64,000 nt of DNA from Pedobacter soli (GTDB taxonomy: Bacteria; Bacteroidota; Bacteroidia; Sphingobacteriales; Sphingobacteriaceae), in the NCBI RefSeq assembly GCF_900101435.1, contig NZ_FMZH01000011.1, positions 119,833-183,832 of the forward strand. The letters run 5' to 3'. This document shows, piece after piece, positions 1 to 7,599 of this stretch; positions within the stretch are counted from its first letter, which is position 1, and the number at the start of each line of letters is the position of its first letter. The notes beneath the pieces were generated by a model that saw nothing but the letters and a program-made list of their open reading frames with translations, had not been told where the DNA came from and did no database searches. The translations under genes and the position numbers were made by a program.

Positions 1-1
1 T

Positions 2-226
2 TTTGTTTTAGCCTTTGCTGAGGGTGGTAACACCTGGAACAGGTTCAGCGATTTTAACCCGTTCAATATCCGCAGATCGGTAGGTGTGGGTGCACGTATC
101 TTCTTACCGATATTTGGTTTATTGGGTATTGATTATGGTTATGGTTTCGATGCGATCCCTGGATTGCCAGATGCGAACAAAGGACAGTTCCACTTCAGTA
201 TCGCACAACAATTAGGTGGATTTTAA
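2..226 (+). CDS. bamA: BamA/Omp85 outer membrane assembly protein, C-terminal end (partial)
   Basis: Only the last 74 codons are present; the gene enters from the left edge in frame 2. The translation contains FAEGGNTWN, GVGARIFLPIFGLLGIDYG and a final strand ending in aromatic Phe after QLGG, as in the last strands and the beta-signal of Omp85 barrels. BamA inserts beta-barrel proteins into the outer membrane. Two OmpH/Skp-like periplasmic chaperones follow directly on the same strand, an order common in Bacteroidota, which supports the call. The POTRA domains are outside the window, so another Omp85 member cannot be excluded. Confidence 0.8.
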   Translation, partial: FVLAFAEGGNTWNRFSDFNPFNIRRSVGVGARIFLPIFGLLGIDYGYGFDAIPGLPDANKGQFHFSIAQQLGGF

Positions 227-330
227 TTGATAAAGAGTAAAAAAATAACTAATTATGCAATAAATCGTTGCAAGTTGAGTTTAAACAAAACTTAGGTTAT
301 TAAAGATCATTAAAACACAAACACTTACAA

Positions 331-861
331 ATGAAAAAGTATCTTTTTATCGCATTCCTGCTTTGCACATCATTCGGTGCTTTTGCACAGAAGTTTGCTT
401 ATGTAGACACGGAGTATATTTTAAAACATTTACCGGAATATAAATCCGCATTAAGCCAGTTGGAAGTAGCTTCTAAACAATGGCAACAGCAGGTTGATCA
501 GAACTTTTCTGAAATAGACCGCATGTACAAAGCTTACCAGGCCGATCAGGTTTTATTAACCGACGATATGCGCAAGCGCCGTGAGAATGAAATTATTGAA
601 AAAGAAAAGCAGGCTAAAGAATTTCAACGTTCTAAATTTGGACCTGACGGAGAGCTTTTTCAGAGCAGAAGCAAACTGATTAAACCCATACAGGATAAAG
701 TAGCGGATGCCATTAAACAAATTGCTAAAGCTAAATATCTGGATTTCATTTTCGATAAGAGCAGCGAAGCAACGATGATGATTTATGCCAGCAGCAGTTA
801 CGATGTAAGTAATGATGTAGTGGTAAAATTAGGTTACAAACCAGGGACTGTAAATAATTAG
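331..861 (+). CDS. OmpH/Skp-family periplasmic chaperone (copy 1)
   Basis: 176 residues. A signal peptide (about residues 1-20, cut after FGAFAQ) is followed by FAYVDTEYILKHLPEY, the usual OmpH opening strand and helix. A long charged helical stretch rich in K, E and Q (about 45-110) forms the Skp tentacle, and a closing segment YLDFIFDKSSE completes the core. Skp-like proteins hold unfolded outer membrane proteins in the periplasm and hand them to BamA. It lies 104 bp after bamA and 66 bp before a second OmpH gene, probably in one transcript. The two copies are diverged, so they may serve different clients. Confidence 0.9.
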   Translation: MKKYLFIAFLLCTSFGAFAQKFAYVDTEYILKHLPEYKSALSQLEVASKQWQQQVDQNFSEIDRMYKAYQADQVLLTDDMRKRRENEIIEKEKQAKEFQRSKFGPDGELFQSRSKLIKPIQDKVADAIKQIAKAKYLDFIFDKSSEATMMIYASSSYDVSNDVVVKLGYKPGTVNN

Positions 862-927
862 TATATTCGGCCCTTTGAATTTTAAGGAACAAACAATTAG
901 AAAAAATAAAAAAAGTAAAATAGAACG

Positions 928-1506
928 ATGAGAAAGTTAATTAACGTATTCTTTGTAGCAGCAGGTTTATTGTTTACAGCGAATATGGCAAGTGCACAAC
1001 AAAAATTAGGGCACATTAATTCTGAAGAGGTATTTGCAAATTTACCTGATGCTAAAGCAGCTCAAACGACTTTAGAAACCTTGGGTAAACAAAAACAAGC
1101 TGATATTGATGCAATGATCAAAGAATATCAGACTAAATTGAAAAACGCACAAGACAAAGAAAAAACTTTAAGCGAGGCAAACAAAGAAACTGTAGGTAAA
1201 GAATTGCAGGCTGCTGGTGTTGAATTGCAGGATTTAGAGAAACGTATCACTGATGCCCGTACAAAAGCTTCACAAGATATCGGTACTAAACAAGGCGAAT
1301 TGTTCCAGCCAATCCAGGCTAAAGTAGCAACTGCAATTTCGGCAGTAGCTAAAGAAAAAGGTTTAGCTTATGTTTTCGATATCGCAAACGGACAAGGTGG
1401 TAACAACTTAGTTTTCTGGGATGGTGGTGATGATATCACAGCTGCAGTTAAAACTAAATTAGGTATTTCGGCAACTGCTGCAAAACCAGCTGCACCTAAA
1501 AAGTAG
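928..1506 (+). CDS. OmpH/Skp-family periplasmic chaperone (copy 2)
   Basis: 192 residues. Signal peptide about 1-24 (ends MASAQ), then LGHINSEEVFANLPDA, the same opening as copy 1. A long helical arm rich in K, E and Q runs from about 45 to 125, and the closing strand reads GLAYVFDIANGQG. The C-terminus adds a short Ala/Pro/Lys tail. It acts as a periplasmic holdase for outer membrane proteins together with bamA upstream. A clear hairpin terminator follows 50 bp after the stop, so bamA, copy 1 and copy 2 probably form the end of an operon and murI is transcribed separately. Confidence 0.9.
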   Translation: MRKLINVFFVAAGLLFTANMASAQQKLGHINSEEVFANLPDAKAAQTTLETLGKQKQADIDAMIKEYQTKLKNAQDKEKTLSEANKETVGKELQAAGVELQDLEKRITDARTKASQDIGTKQGELFQPIQAKVATAISAVAKEKGLAYVFDIANGQGGNNLVFWDGGDDITAAVKTKLGISATAAKPAAPKK

Positions 1507-1556
1507 TCCTGAGTCTGGAGTTCGGAGTCCAAAGTCTCCTTCCCGGTTCAAAATAT

Positions 1557-1597
1557 AAAGCGGAATTAAGTTTAACTTAGTTCCGCTTTTTTGTTTT
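1557..1597 (+). terminator. Intrinsic terminator of the bamA-ompH operon
   Basis: Arms AAAGCGGAA (1557-1565) and TTCCGCTTT (1581-1589), with an inner AAGT/ACTT pairing, followed by a run of T broken by one G. It sits 50 bp after the second OmpH stop. Confidence 0.85.
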
Positions 1598-1770
1598 AGC
1601 CCATCTGGCGCCGTCCTGCTGAACTTGTTTCAGCATCTCAAATGAAATCATTATTTCTATGGTAATACTCTTTAGGGAATGCGCACTAATAGTGTGTCAT
1701 CCTGAGCCTGTCGAAGGACTTTCTTAACTATTATTACATGACTTAGGAAGGTTTTAAAACGGGGAAATTT
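1598..1770. repeat. Two short interspersed repeat sequences between ompH and murI
   Basis: At 1613-1639 lies a sequence with arms TGCTGAA and TTCAGCA; the same 19 bases recur at 20107-20125. At about 1695-1720 is a second sequence, TCATCCTGAGCCTGTCGAAG, which I recognise as a frequent intergenic repeat in Bacteroidota. Neither is coding. They are probably remnants of REP-like dispersed elements. Confidence 0.6.
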
Positions 1771-2010
1771 CCCTGAACACTTAAACCTCCCAACGTTTTA
1801 ACTTTCCAACCCCCAGAGGCTGTAAGGTTCTGCTCCCTGAACATTACAACCTTCCAATGTTTTGAACTTTCCAACATTTAGATGTTGTAAGGCTCTGCTC
1901 CCTGAACATTCAAACCTTTCAACCTTCTAACTTTCCAACATTTAGATGTTGCAAGGCTCAGCTCCCTGAACATTTAAACGTTTCAACTTTCCAACATTTA
2001 ACTTCTAAAT
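1771..2010 (+). repeat. Tandem repeat, about 3.6 copies of a 64-65 bp unit
   Basis: Units begin with CCCTGAACA at 1771, 1835, 1900 and 1964 (spacing 64, 65, 64); the last is partial. Each unit has the order CCCTGAACAtt, AAACCTttcAACcTT, AACTTTCCAAC, then a purine-rich TGTAAGGCTCTGCT. The array ends about 45 bp before murI. Copies differ by substitutions, so it is not a recent duplication. No reading frame crosses it. A similar but less regular AACATT/TTCCAACCTT run lies at about 36419-36524. Confidence 0.85.
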
Positions 2011-2056
2011 TAAAACTACCTTTACAACCAGAATAAACAATTAACCCTAAATAAGC

Positions 2057-2875
2057 ATGCAAGGTAGCGCCCCGATAGGTATTTTCGATTCAGGTTATGG
2101 AGGTTTAACGGTATTCCGCTCAATTGCCGATAAATTACCCGATTACAATTATATTTATTTAGGCGATAATGCCCGTTCGCCTTATGGCGATCATGCTTTC
2201 GATACCATTTACAAGTATACTTTAGAATGCGTTGAATGGCTTTTTGCCAAAGGTTGTCATTTGGTGATCCTGGCCTGCAATACCGCTTCGGCTAAGGCGC
2301 TTAGAACCATTCAGCAGCGCGATTTACCAGCTAAGTATCCCGATAGGCGTGTACTCGGCGTAATCAGGCCTACAGCCGAAGTAATAGATCAGTATACAAC
2401 CACCAAACAAGTAGGAGTAATGGGGACCAGGGGAACGGTTAATTCGCAATCCTACCTGTTAGAAATCAATAAATTTTTCCCCGAAATACAAGTATATCAG
2501 CAGAGTTGCCCGATGTGGGTACCGCTGATTGAAAACAACGAACACCTGGAACCCGGAGCAGATTTTTTTATTAACGAATACTGCAATCAACTCTTGAATC
2601 AGTCGGCCGATATAGACTGTGTGCTGCTGGCCTGTACACATTACCCTTTATTAATGCCTAAACTGAAAAAGGTATTTCCTGATCATATCAACGTTCTGGC
2701 GCAGGGCGATATCGTAGCCAATAGTTTGGTTGATTATTTGACAAGGCATCCTGAAATCGAAGCAAAACTAGGTAAGCAAGGCGAAAGACATTTTTATACC
2801 AGTGGAGATCCGGCTGCATTTGATGCGCATGCCTCTATCTTTTTCGGCGAAGCATTGAAATCGGGTAAGATGTAA
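2057..2875 (+). CDS. murI: Glutamate racemase
   Basis: 272 residues, normal for the family. It interconverts L- and D-glutamate in the cytoplasm for peptidoglycan precursors. The N-terminus carries IGIFDSGYGGLTV (Asp11, Ser12). The two catalytic cysteines are visible in LACNTASAK (Cys74) and LLACTHYPLL (Cys193, followed by His195), and GDNARSPYG holds the substrate-loop residues. The chosen ATG lies just after the tandem repeat array, with no Shine-Dalgarno site, as usual in this group. It is the only gene between two repeat-rich gaps and appears to be monocistronic. Confidence 0.96.
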   Translation: MQGSAPIGIFDSGYGGLTVFRSIADKLPDYNYIYLGDNARSPYGDHAFDTIYKYTLECVEWLFAKGCHLVILACNTASAKALRTIQQRDLPAKYPDRRVLGVIRPTAEVIDQYTTTKQVGVMGTRGTVNSQSYLLEINKFFPEIQVYQQSCPMWVPLIENNEHLEPGADFFINEYCNQLLNQSADIDCVLLACTHYPLLMPKLKKVFPDHINVLAQGDIVANSLVDYLTRHPEIEAKLGKQGERHFYTSGDPAAFDAHASIFFGEALKSGKM

Positions 2876-2947
2876 TTTTTTTGGTTCATTGGTTCAATAG
2901 TCATTTGTTCATTGGTACTGTAAACTGCCCATTGAAAACTGTAATGA

Positions 2948-3049
2948 GGTTAATTGTTTAAATTGGTTAACTGAGAACCGCCAACTGTCAATTGCAAACT
3001 GGAACGGTTAACTGGTTAATTGTTTAAATTGGTTAATCGACTGCAAACT
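2948..3049 (+). repeat. 102-bp direct repeat, left copy
   Basis: Starts GGTTAATTGTTTAAATTGG and ends CTGCAAACT. It is nearly identical to 3406-3507, of the same length, with about two differences. Internally it carries two GGTTAA(T/C)TG...GGTTAA blocks that recur in shorter form at 15680-15723, 26157-26206 and 59217-59555. Confidence 0.9.
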
Positions 3050-3054
3050 TCAAA

Positions 3055-3110
3055 AGAATATCGTCATTGCTAGGCTGGATTAGTGCGAGCCTGAGCAATC
3101 TTTTTTATAG
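3055..3110 (+). repeat. Fragment of a TCGTCATTGC-type interspersed repeat
   Basis: TCGTCATTGCTAGG near 3061 followed by GAGCAATC about 30 bases later matches one side of the longer inverted-repeat element at 40273-40380. It appears to be a degraded copy and is not coding. Confidence 0.5.
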
Positions 3111-3164
3111 GTTCTTCAGGTTTAATTGATTAAAACACGCCCAACGCTAAACTCCAGACTTTTT

Positions 3165-3332
3165 ACTTTGATTTGTCGCTGCACACTGCAGGAAGGTTTC
3201 AAAGTAACTTTAATCTGTCGCTGCACGCTGCAGGAAGGTTTCAAAGTAACTTTGATTTGTCGCTGCACACTGCAGGAAGGTTTCAAAGTAACTTTGATTT
3301 GTTGCTGCACACTGCAGGAAGCTTTCAAAGTA
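3165..3332. repeat. Four tandem 42-bp units, each an imperfect hairpin
   Basis: Units occupy 3165-3206, 3207-3248, 3249-3290 and 3291-3332, exactly 42 bp each. Within a unit, ACTTTGA at the start pairs with TCAAAGT at the end, and a central CTGCA-cac-TGCAG forms a second palindrome, so each unit can fold alone. Because 42 is a multiple of three and the unit lacks stops, it is open on both strands; the resulting repetitive peptides look like artefacts. The array lies between the two 102-bp direct repeats. Confidence 0.92.
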
Positions 3333-3405
3333 AAATATGGATTTAGGCTATTTCGTTAGCTCACTCCAAGCTCCAAACTTCCAACTCCCAACTAAATGGT
3401 TAACT

Positions 3406-3507
3406 GGTTAATTGTTTAAATTGGTTAACTGAGAACCGCCAACTATCAATTGCAAACTGGAACGGTTAACTGGTTAATTGTTTAAATCGGTTAATCGACT
3501 GCAAACT
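3406..3507 (+). repeat. 102-bp direct repeat, right copy
   Basis: Same sequence as 2948-3049 apart from about two substitutions. It ends 24 bp before the stop codon of the convergent peroxidase gene. The two copies are in direct orientation and frame the 42-bp hairpin array. Confidence 0.9.
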
Positions 3508-3530
3508 GATAACTCCAAACTGCCAACTAA

Positions 3531-4670
3531 CTACTGCGGCAACTGCTCAACCCTCACCAACACCGTTGGCGATGACAATGCATCTAAAAAAGCAACAACA
3601 GCATCTTTTTCGGCAATGCTTAGCTTTAAACCTTTTAGCAGCTTATCATTTTTAGGTAAAAGCGGATCGTTTACCTGCTCGGTTTTTACCCTTTGTACCG
3701 GCATGCCCACATTGTACATGTTCATTACACCATCCATATCGGGGAATAAACCGTTGTGAAACCATGGGGCGGTTTTCATCACGTTCCTTAAGCCCGGGGT
3801 TTTAAACTTACCCACATCTTCGGCCTTTTTAGTCACGTTGTACAAGCCTAAATCTTCGTATTTACGGCCATAATAAGTTAAACCATCGTTATGGAACTCG
3901 TTATCGGTAAAAAACGGACCGTTATGGCAATTGATACAACGTGCCTTGGTGCGAAACAAATTTAAACCCACCAATTGCTGATCGGTAAGTGCTTTTTTAT
4001 CTTTGGCCAAAAAACGGTCGAAAGGCGTTCTGCGACTCACAATGCTGCGTTGAAAGGTAGCCAGACTTTCGAAAATGCGTTTATTGGTAATTTCCTTTGA
4101 GCCAAATGCGGCCATAAAGTAAGGTTGGTAACCTTTAATCTTACTCAGCTTTTTAGGCAAAATTTTCATGTCCTGGTGCATCTCGTTATGTGCCGCCACC
4201 GGACTACCGGCCTGCTCCTCGAGGCTGTTGGCCCGGCCATCCCAAAACAGTCGCTTGTAAAACCAAACATTCTCTAAAGAAGGGGCATTGCGGATATTGG
4301 CCAAATGATCGTGACCAATGGATACCTGACGACCGTCTGTCCAGTGCAAATCTGGCGCATGACAGCTCGAGCACGAAATCTGGTTGGAACCCGATAAACG
4401 CGGATCGAAAAATAAAATCTTACCCAGTTCAACCACCTTTTTTACTGAATCATTTTTTAAATCAACCGGAGAGGGTGGAAGTTCGCCCAGTTCCTGAAAT
4501 ACCGCTCCTGCATCTACGGTAGGCTTTGGCCATTGGCTGGTAGGTTTTGAATAAACTTTGCGCAGACTATCAATACTCAACTCATCGTCGTCATTAAAAT
4601 TAGCCGATTGAAAAGAAAATAGGATTAATCCGGTGAGGGCAAGAGCAAGAATGGCAAAAATTTTATTCAT
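3531..4670 (-). CDS. Di-heme cytochrome c peroxidase (MauG/CcpA type)
   Basis: 379 residues with an N-terminal hydrophobic export signal (about 1-23). Two c-type haem sites are visible: CSSCH at 100-104, with the following APDLHWTDG typical of bacterial CCP, and CINCH at 245-249 followed by NGPFFTDNEFHN. KFKTPGLRNV and the MYNVGMP region match the C-terminal half of the family. Such enzymes reduce hydrogen peroxide in the periplasm or, in MauG-like members, oxidise a protein or small molecule. It starts only 3 bp after the DUF6850 gene stops and is the last gene of a four-gene minus-strand operon with a TonB receptor, so its substrate may be linked to what the receptor imports. Confidence 0.92.
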   Translation of the reverse strand: MNKIFAILALALTGLILFSFQSANFNDDDELSIDSLRKVYSKPTSQWPKPTVDAGAVFQELGELPPSPVDLKNDSVKKVVELGKILFFDPRLSGSNQISCSSCHAPDLHWTDGRQVSIGHDHLANIRNAPSLENVWFYKRLFWDGRANSLEEQAGSPVAAHNEMHQDMKILPKKLSKIKGYQPYFMAAFGSKEITNKRIFESLATFQRSIVSRRTPFDRFLAKDKKALTDQQLVGLNLFRTKARCINCHNGPFFTDNEFHNDGLTYYGRKYEDLGLYNVTKKAEDVGKFKTPGLRNVMKTAPWFHNGLFPDMDGVMNMYNVGMPVQRVKTEQVNDPLLPKNDKLLKGLKLSIAEKDAVVAFLDALSSPTVLVRVEQLPQ

Positions 4671-4673
4671 GGG

Positions 4674-6230
4674 TTAAAAATACAGGTTTAAGCTGATATT
4701 AGAAGAAAAACGGTCTTTGCCTGGGGTATAGGTTAATACCCGGCCAAAATCTTTTAAATCTTCTCTTCTCCAGTAAGTAAGGGCAACTTTAATACCTGCC
4801 TGAATTTGTTTAAACATAGGGATACTGTAATCTCCAGATAGGTTAGCGCCAAATTTCGAGGTTGTGTTGTAAGCGTAATCGTAGTAAATTACATTTCTGG
4901 TGAATACGCCCTCATTAGCTAAAAGCACGCTGAAATCAGAATCAAGATATTGATTGTATAAGCCAGTTAAACTCAAACCCCAATTATGGTTGTTTTTATT
5001 CTGGTGGTTTATGCCATAGCTAAGTGAGTAATTCAACTGGTTAAATCCAATATCATTTCCGGCAATACCATCTTGCTTGCGTTCTTTGTATTTACTTAAA
5101 CTTAAGCCAAAATTATGGGTGATTTGATTCTTAATTAACGAGAAATAGCCTTTTGCTGTGATAGTATTGTTTTTATACAAATAGCTATTAGCGAGATAAA
5201 CATTTAAATAATTATAGCCATTATTTTTAGTGTAACTTAAGTCTGCGCTAAATCTGTTTGAAGCATTCTTTTTTAACCAAAAAAGTCGATAATTTTCACG
5301 TACTAAATTAAAACTAATATATTCTAAAATCCCTGATGAAGTTCGATAATCAAACTTTTGCTTTTCTTTTGATGTTTGAAAAGTGAAATTAAAGCTTCCC
5401 ATCTTTTCATTCTCAAAAGTTAAATAAGCATCGAGTCCATCTCTTGTTTGGCTATTCTGAAAGGTCCTTCTCTCATTATATTCTTCTCCCTCTCCATAAC
5501 CATTTATCAAATAATTGGTAAACTCCGGAATTACTTTGCCTTGAGATAGGCTATTATTTTTATAGGCAACATTTACTTTTTCTAAACCATAACCATGCCT
5601 GTAAGCCGCTCCTATAGCTAATTCTTTCGTAATATTATAACCAATTGATGCAACCAGATTTAGTTGATAATCGCTAATTTCTCCGCGAGGATCATTAGTA
5701 GAATAATGGTTGCCTATCCTGTAATCGGCACCTAAGCCAAAAGGCAAATTCTCATTTAGTAAATTTTTACTAGCTAAAGCTTTTAGGTTGTAAACTGTTC
5801 TTTGATAATTTAGATTTTTAACAGAACCAAAATAGTATGGATTTGCTAAATTGTTTCTGGTTTGGTGTGAAAATGATGTACTATCTTCTACAGATCTATT
5901 GTATGAAAACAAACCCCATAATGTGATAGATTTAAGTTGTGAAATTCCTTCTGTGCTTAAAGCTGTTGTGTTAACTTGTGTCGCATCCTGGGCTTTCATC
6001 AAATGTCCCTTCTCGAAAATTTGATTAATACTTAAGCTATTAAAAGTTAAAGGCATTAACTTTTTAATAAAAAAAGGACTCGTTTTTGCAAAGTCATAGG
6101 CGCTGAATTGAGCTGAATCTGCAGAGAATTGTCTGTTATTTGTTGCTGTATTTAAAGCATCATTAACCTGAGCTGACCCGGTAAATGCGATGCCAAAAAA
6201 TAAGAATATAGATAGAAAGGTATGCTTCAT
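4674..6230 (-). CDS. DUF6850-type outer membrane beta-barrel protein
   Basis: 518 residues from the Met at 6230, which begins a good signal peptide (MKHTFLSIFLF to TGSAQ); an earlier in-frame ATG at 6257 adds nine charged residues and is less likely. The mature part is rich in alternating aromatic and polar strands (for example YLNVYLANSYLYKN, LSYTKNNGYNYL) and ends NISLNLYF, an aromatic C-terminus typical of outer membrane barrels. I recognise it as the DUF6850 family, whose function is unknown. It is the third gene of the operon TonB receptor, DUF4876 lipoprotein, DUF6850, peroxidase. Role by context: outer membrane partner of the receptor. Confidence 0.75.
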   Translation of the reverse strand: MKHTFLSIFLFFGIAFTGSAQVNDALNTATNNRQFSADSAQFSAYDFAKTSPFFIKKLMPLTFNSLSINQIFEKGHLMKAQDATQVNTTALSTEGISQLKSITLWGLFSYNRSVEDSTSFSHQTRNNLANPYYFGSVKNLNYQRTVYNLKALASKNLLNENLPFGLGADYRIGNHYSTNDPRGEISDYQLNLVASIGYNITKELAIGAAYRHGYGLEKVNVAYKNNSLSQGKVIPEFTNYLINGYGEGEEYNERRTFQNSQTRDGLDAYLTFENEKMGSFNFTFQTSKEKQKFDYRTSSGILEYISFNLVRENYRLFWLKKNASNRFSADLSYTKNNGYNYLNVYLANSYLYKNNTITAKGYFSLIKNQITHNFGLSLSKYKERKQDGIAGNDIGFNQLNYSLSYGINHQNKNNHNWGLSLTGLYNQYLDSDFSVLLANEGVFTRNVIYYDYAYNTTSKFGANLSGDYSIPMFKQIQAGIKVALTYWRREDLKDFGRVLTYTPGKDRFSSNISLNLYF

Positions 6231-6263
6231 TTTAATTTTATGAGATATTTTGACCATGGATAA

Positions 6264-7598
6264 TTATTTAAATCCTCTCGGATTGGCAAGCGGCAGGTAG
6301 TCAAAATCCTCTGCTGAATTATTGGTATCTTTTAAAATTATCCTTCCATTTACGATAGCTTCCGTTTTTCTGATTACAGATTGGGAGGAATATATTCCGT
6401 TGGGAACATACGTATACAAGGCATCCAGGCTTGCAACAAGCTTTTTAGGTACTCGTGATGTCGCTACGTTGGTTTGAGTCTCCACGGCATCGATAATTAA
6501 GGAGAGTGGAATCTGATAATATTTATCAGCACTTGCGCTTGGTGGAGCAATGGTTGGATATGGATATTTAGGTAAATCTTTAATAGGCGTTGTACCTGTG
6601 TTTTTAAAAATAACATAACCCATTCTACCACTAGTTTCCAAAATTAGATCGGTTCCATTGTAAGATAAAACGTCAACATTGGGTACTAAAGGATTGTCGA
6701 TATCTGAAGCAAGAGGGCGTGGCAGGAAAGGGGCATAATAGGCTTCGAAATCTGCACCACTCAAATCAATTGTTAAAGATGGGTCTCGTGCCGTAATTAC
6801 TTTCCCATCAGAGCCAGTAAAAGGGGCTTTATGGTTTACAGCAGTTTGTGCCAATACAATACTCTTGCCTGGTTGCACCGGATATTGCTTTCCGGTTCCA
6901 GGGATCATCAATAAGGCTCTGGTATAGACATAATCATTATTGGCATCAACATCCGTAGGCATTCCCTGGGCTTTACTCCAATCATACTGGCTGTTCGTTT
7001 GTCTGTAAATATTCACAGCAGTAAAGTTTTGGATGCCTAATGCTTCGCCGATATATAAACTATCGGCATACAATACAGAATCTGAGTTGTTATAAATTTC
7101 AATAAATTGATCTCTAAAACTAGCGCCTGTTGTAGTGTTAGATCCAGCAAAATAGATTTGCTTAATTACCCATGGGCCAGTTGGGCCAGCAATAAGTTTT
7201 AAATTGATACTTTGGCCGTTTTCAATGGTGATGATTCTTGCTTTTTCTGATGCATTAAAAACCACATTTTTAGTCACTGTTTCTCCTGTAAGGGCAGAAT
7301 ATTCAGAAGCTGAAATTTCTATCGAGGCTGAAATATCATAGGTTCCTGGTGAAATAGAATCTAGAGAAAATGTACCATCAGCTTTAGTGTCATAAATGTT
7401 TTCTTTATTGTTCTTGTTGTTCTTAAATGTAAGTTTAACTTTTGCAATTGGTAAAATCTTTGCAAGATCAGCAGAAGCATATGATGCGATAACTTTGAAT
7501 TGTACCGGATGGATTTCTGGCGTATTCCCCTGGTATTTTTTACAGGCTGTGAACAGAAATATAATAGCAGTTGCTACGAATATTATTTTTTTCATCAT
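6264..7598 (-). CDS. DUF4876-type surface lipoprotein
   Basis: About 444 residues starting at MMKKII (7598; the next Met at 7595 is equally possible). An upstream in-frame start at 7748 would lie inside the receptor gene and is rejected. The signal ends in the lipobox LFTACKK, so the protein is lipid-anchored. The first 120 residues resemble a beta-sandwich with carboxypeptidase-regulatory features (DGTFSLDSISPGTYDISASI). The rest contains QIYFAGSNTTTGASFRDQFI and FIEIYNNSDSVLY, similar to lamin-tail-like folds seen in DUF4876. Function is unknown. The gap to the receptor stop is one base, so the two are translationally close. A lipoprotein paired with a TonB receptor usually acts as a surface substrate-binding partner. 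Confidence 0.75.
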   Translation of the reverse strand: MMKKIIFVATAIIFLFTACKKYQGNTPEIHPVQFKVIASYASADLAKILPIAKVKLTFKNNKNNKENIYDTKADGTFSLDSISPGTYDISASIEISASEYSALTGETVTKNVVFNASEKARIITIENGQSINLKLIAGPTGPWVIKQIYFAGSNTTTGASFRDQFIEIYNNSDSVLYADSLYIGEALGIQNFTAVNIYRQTNSQYDWSKAQGMPTDVDANNDYVYTRALLMIPGTGKQYPVQPGKSIVLAQTAVNHKAPFTGSDGKVITARDPSLTIDLSGADFEAYYAPFLPRPLASDIDNPLVPNVDVLSYNGTDLILETSGRMGYVIFKNTGTTPIKDLPKYPYPTIAPPSASADKYYQIPLSLIIDAVETQTNVATSRVPKKLVASLDALYTYVPNGIYSSQSVIRKTEAIVNGRIILKDTNNSAEDFDYLPLANPRGFK

Positions 7599-7599
7599 C

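Noticed and set aside
1771..2010. Possible CRISPR or phage attachment site
   Set aside because: The 64-bp units vary along their whole length and have no separate repeat and spacer parts; no integrase nearby.
3165..3332. Possible CRISPR array
   Set aside because: Units are contiguous 42-bp copies with no unique spacers between them, and no cas gene is present.
3122..3359. Open frames on both strands giving repetitive Cys/Gln/Lys peptides
   Set aside because: They come only from the stop-free 42-bp tandem units; the peptides have no signal, start context or neighbour support.
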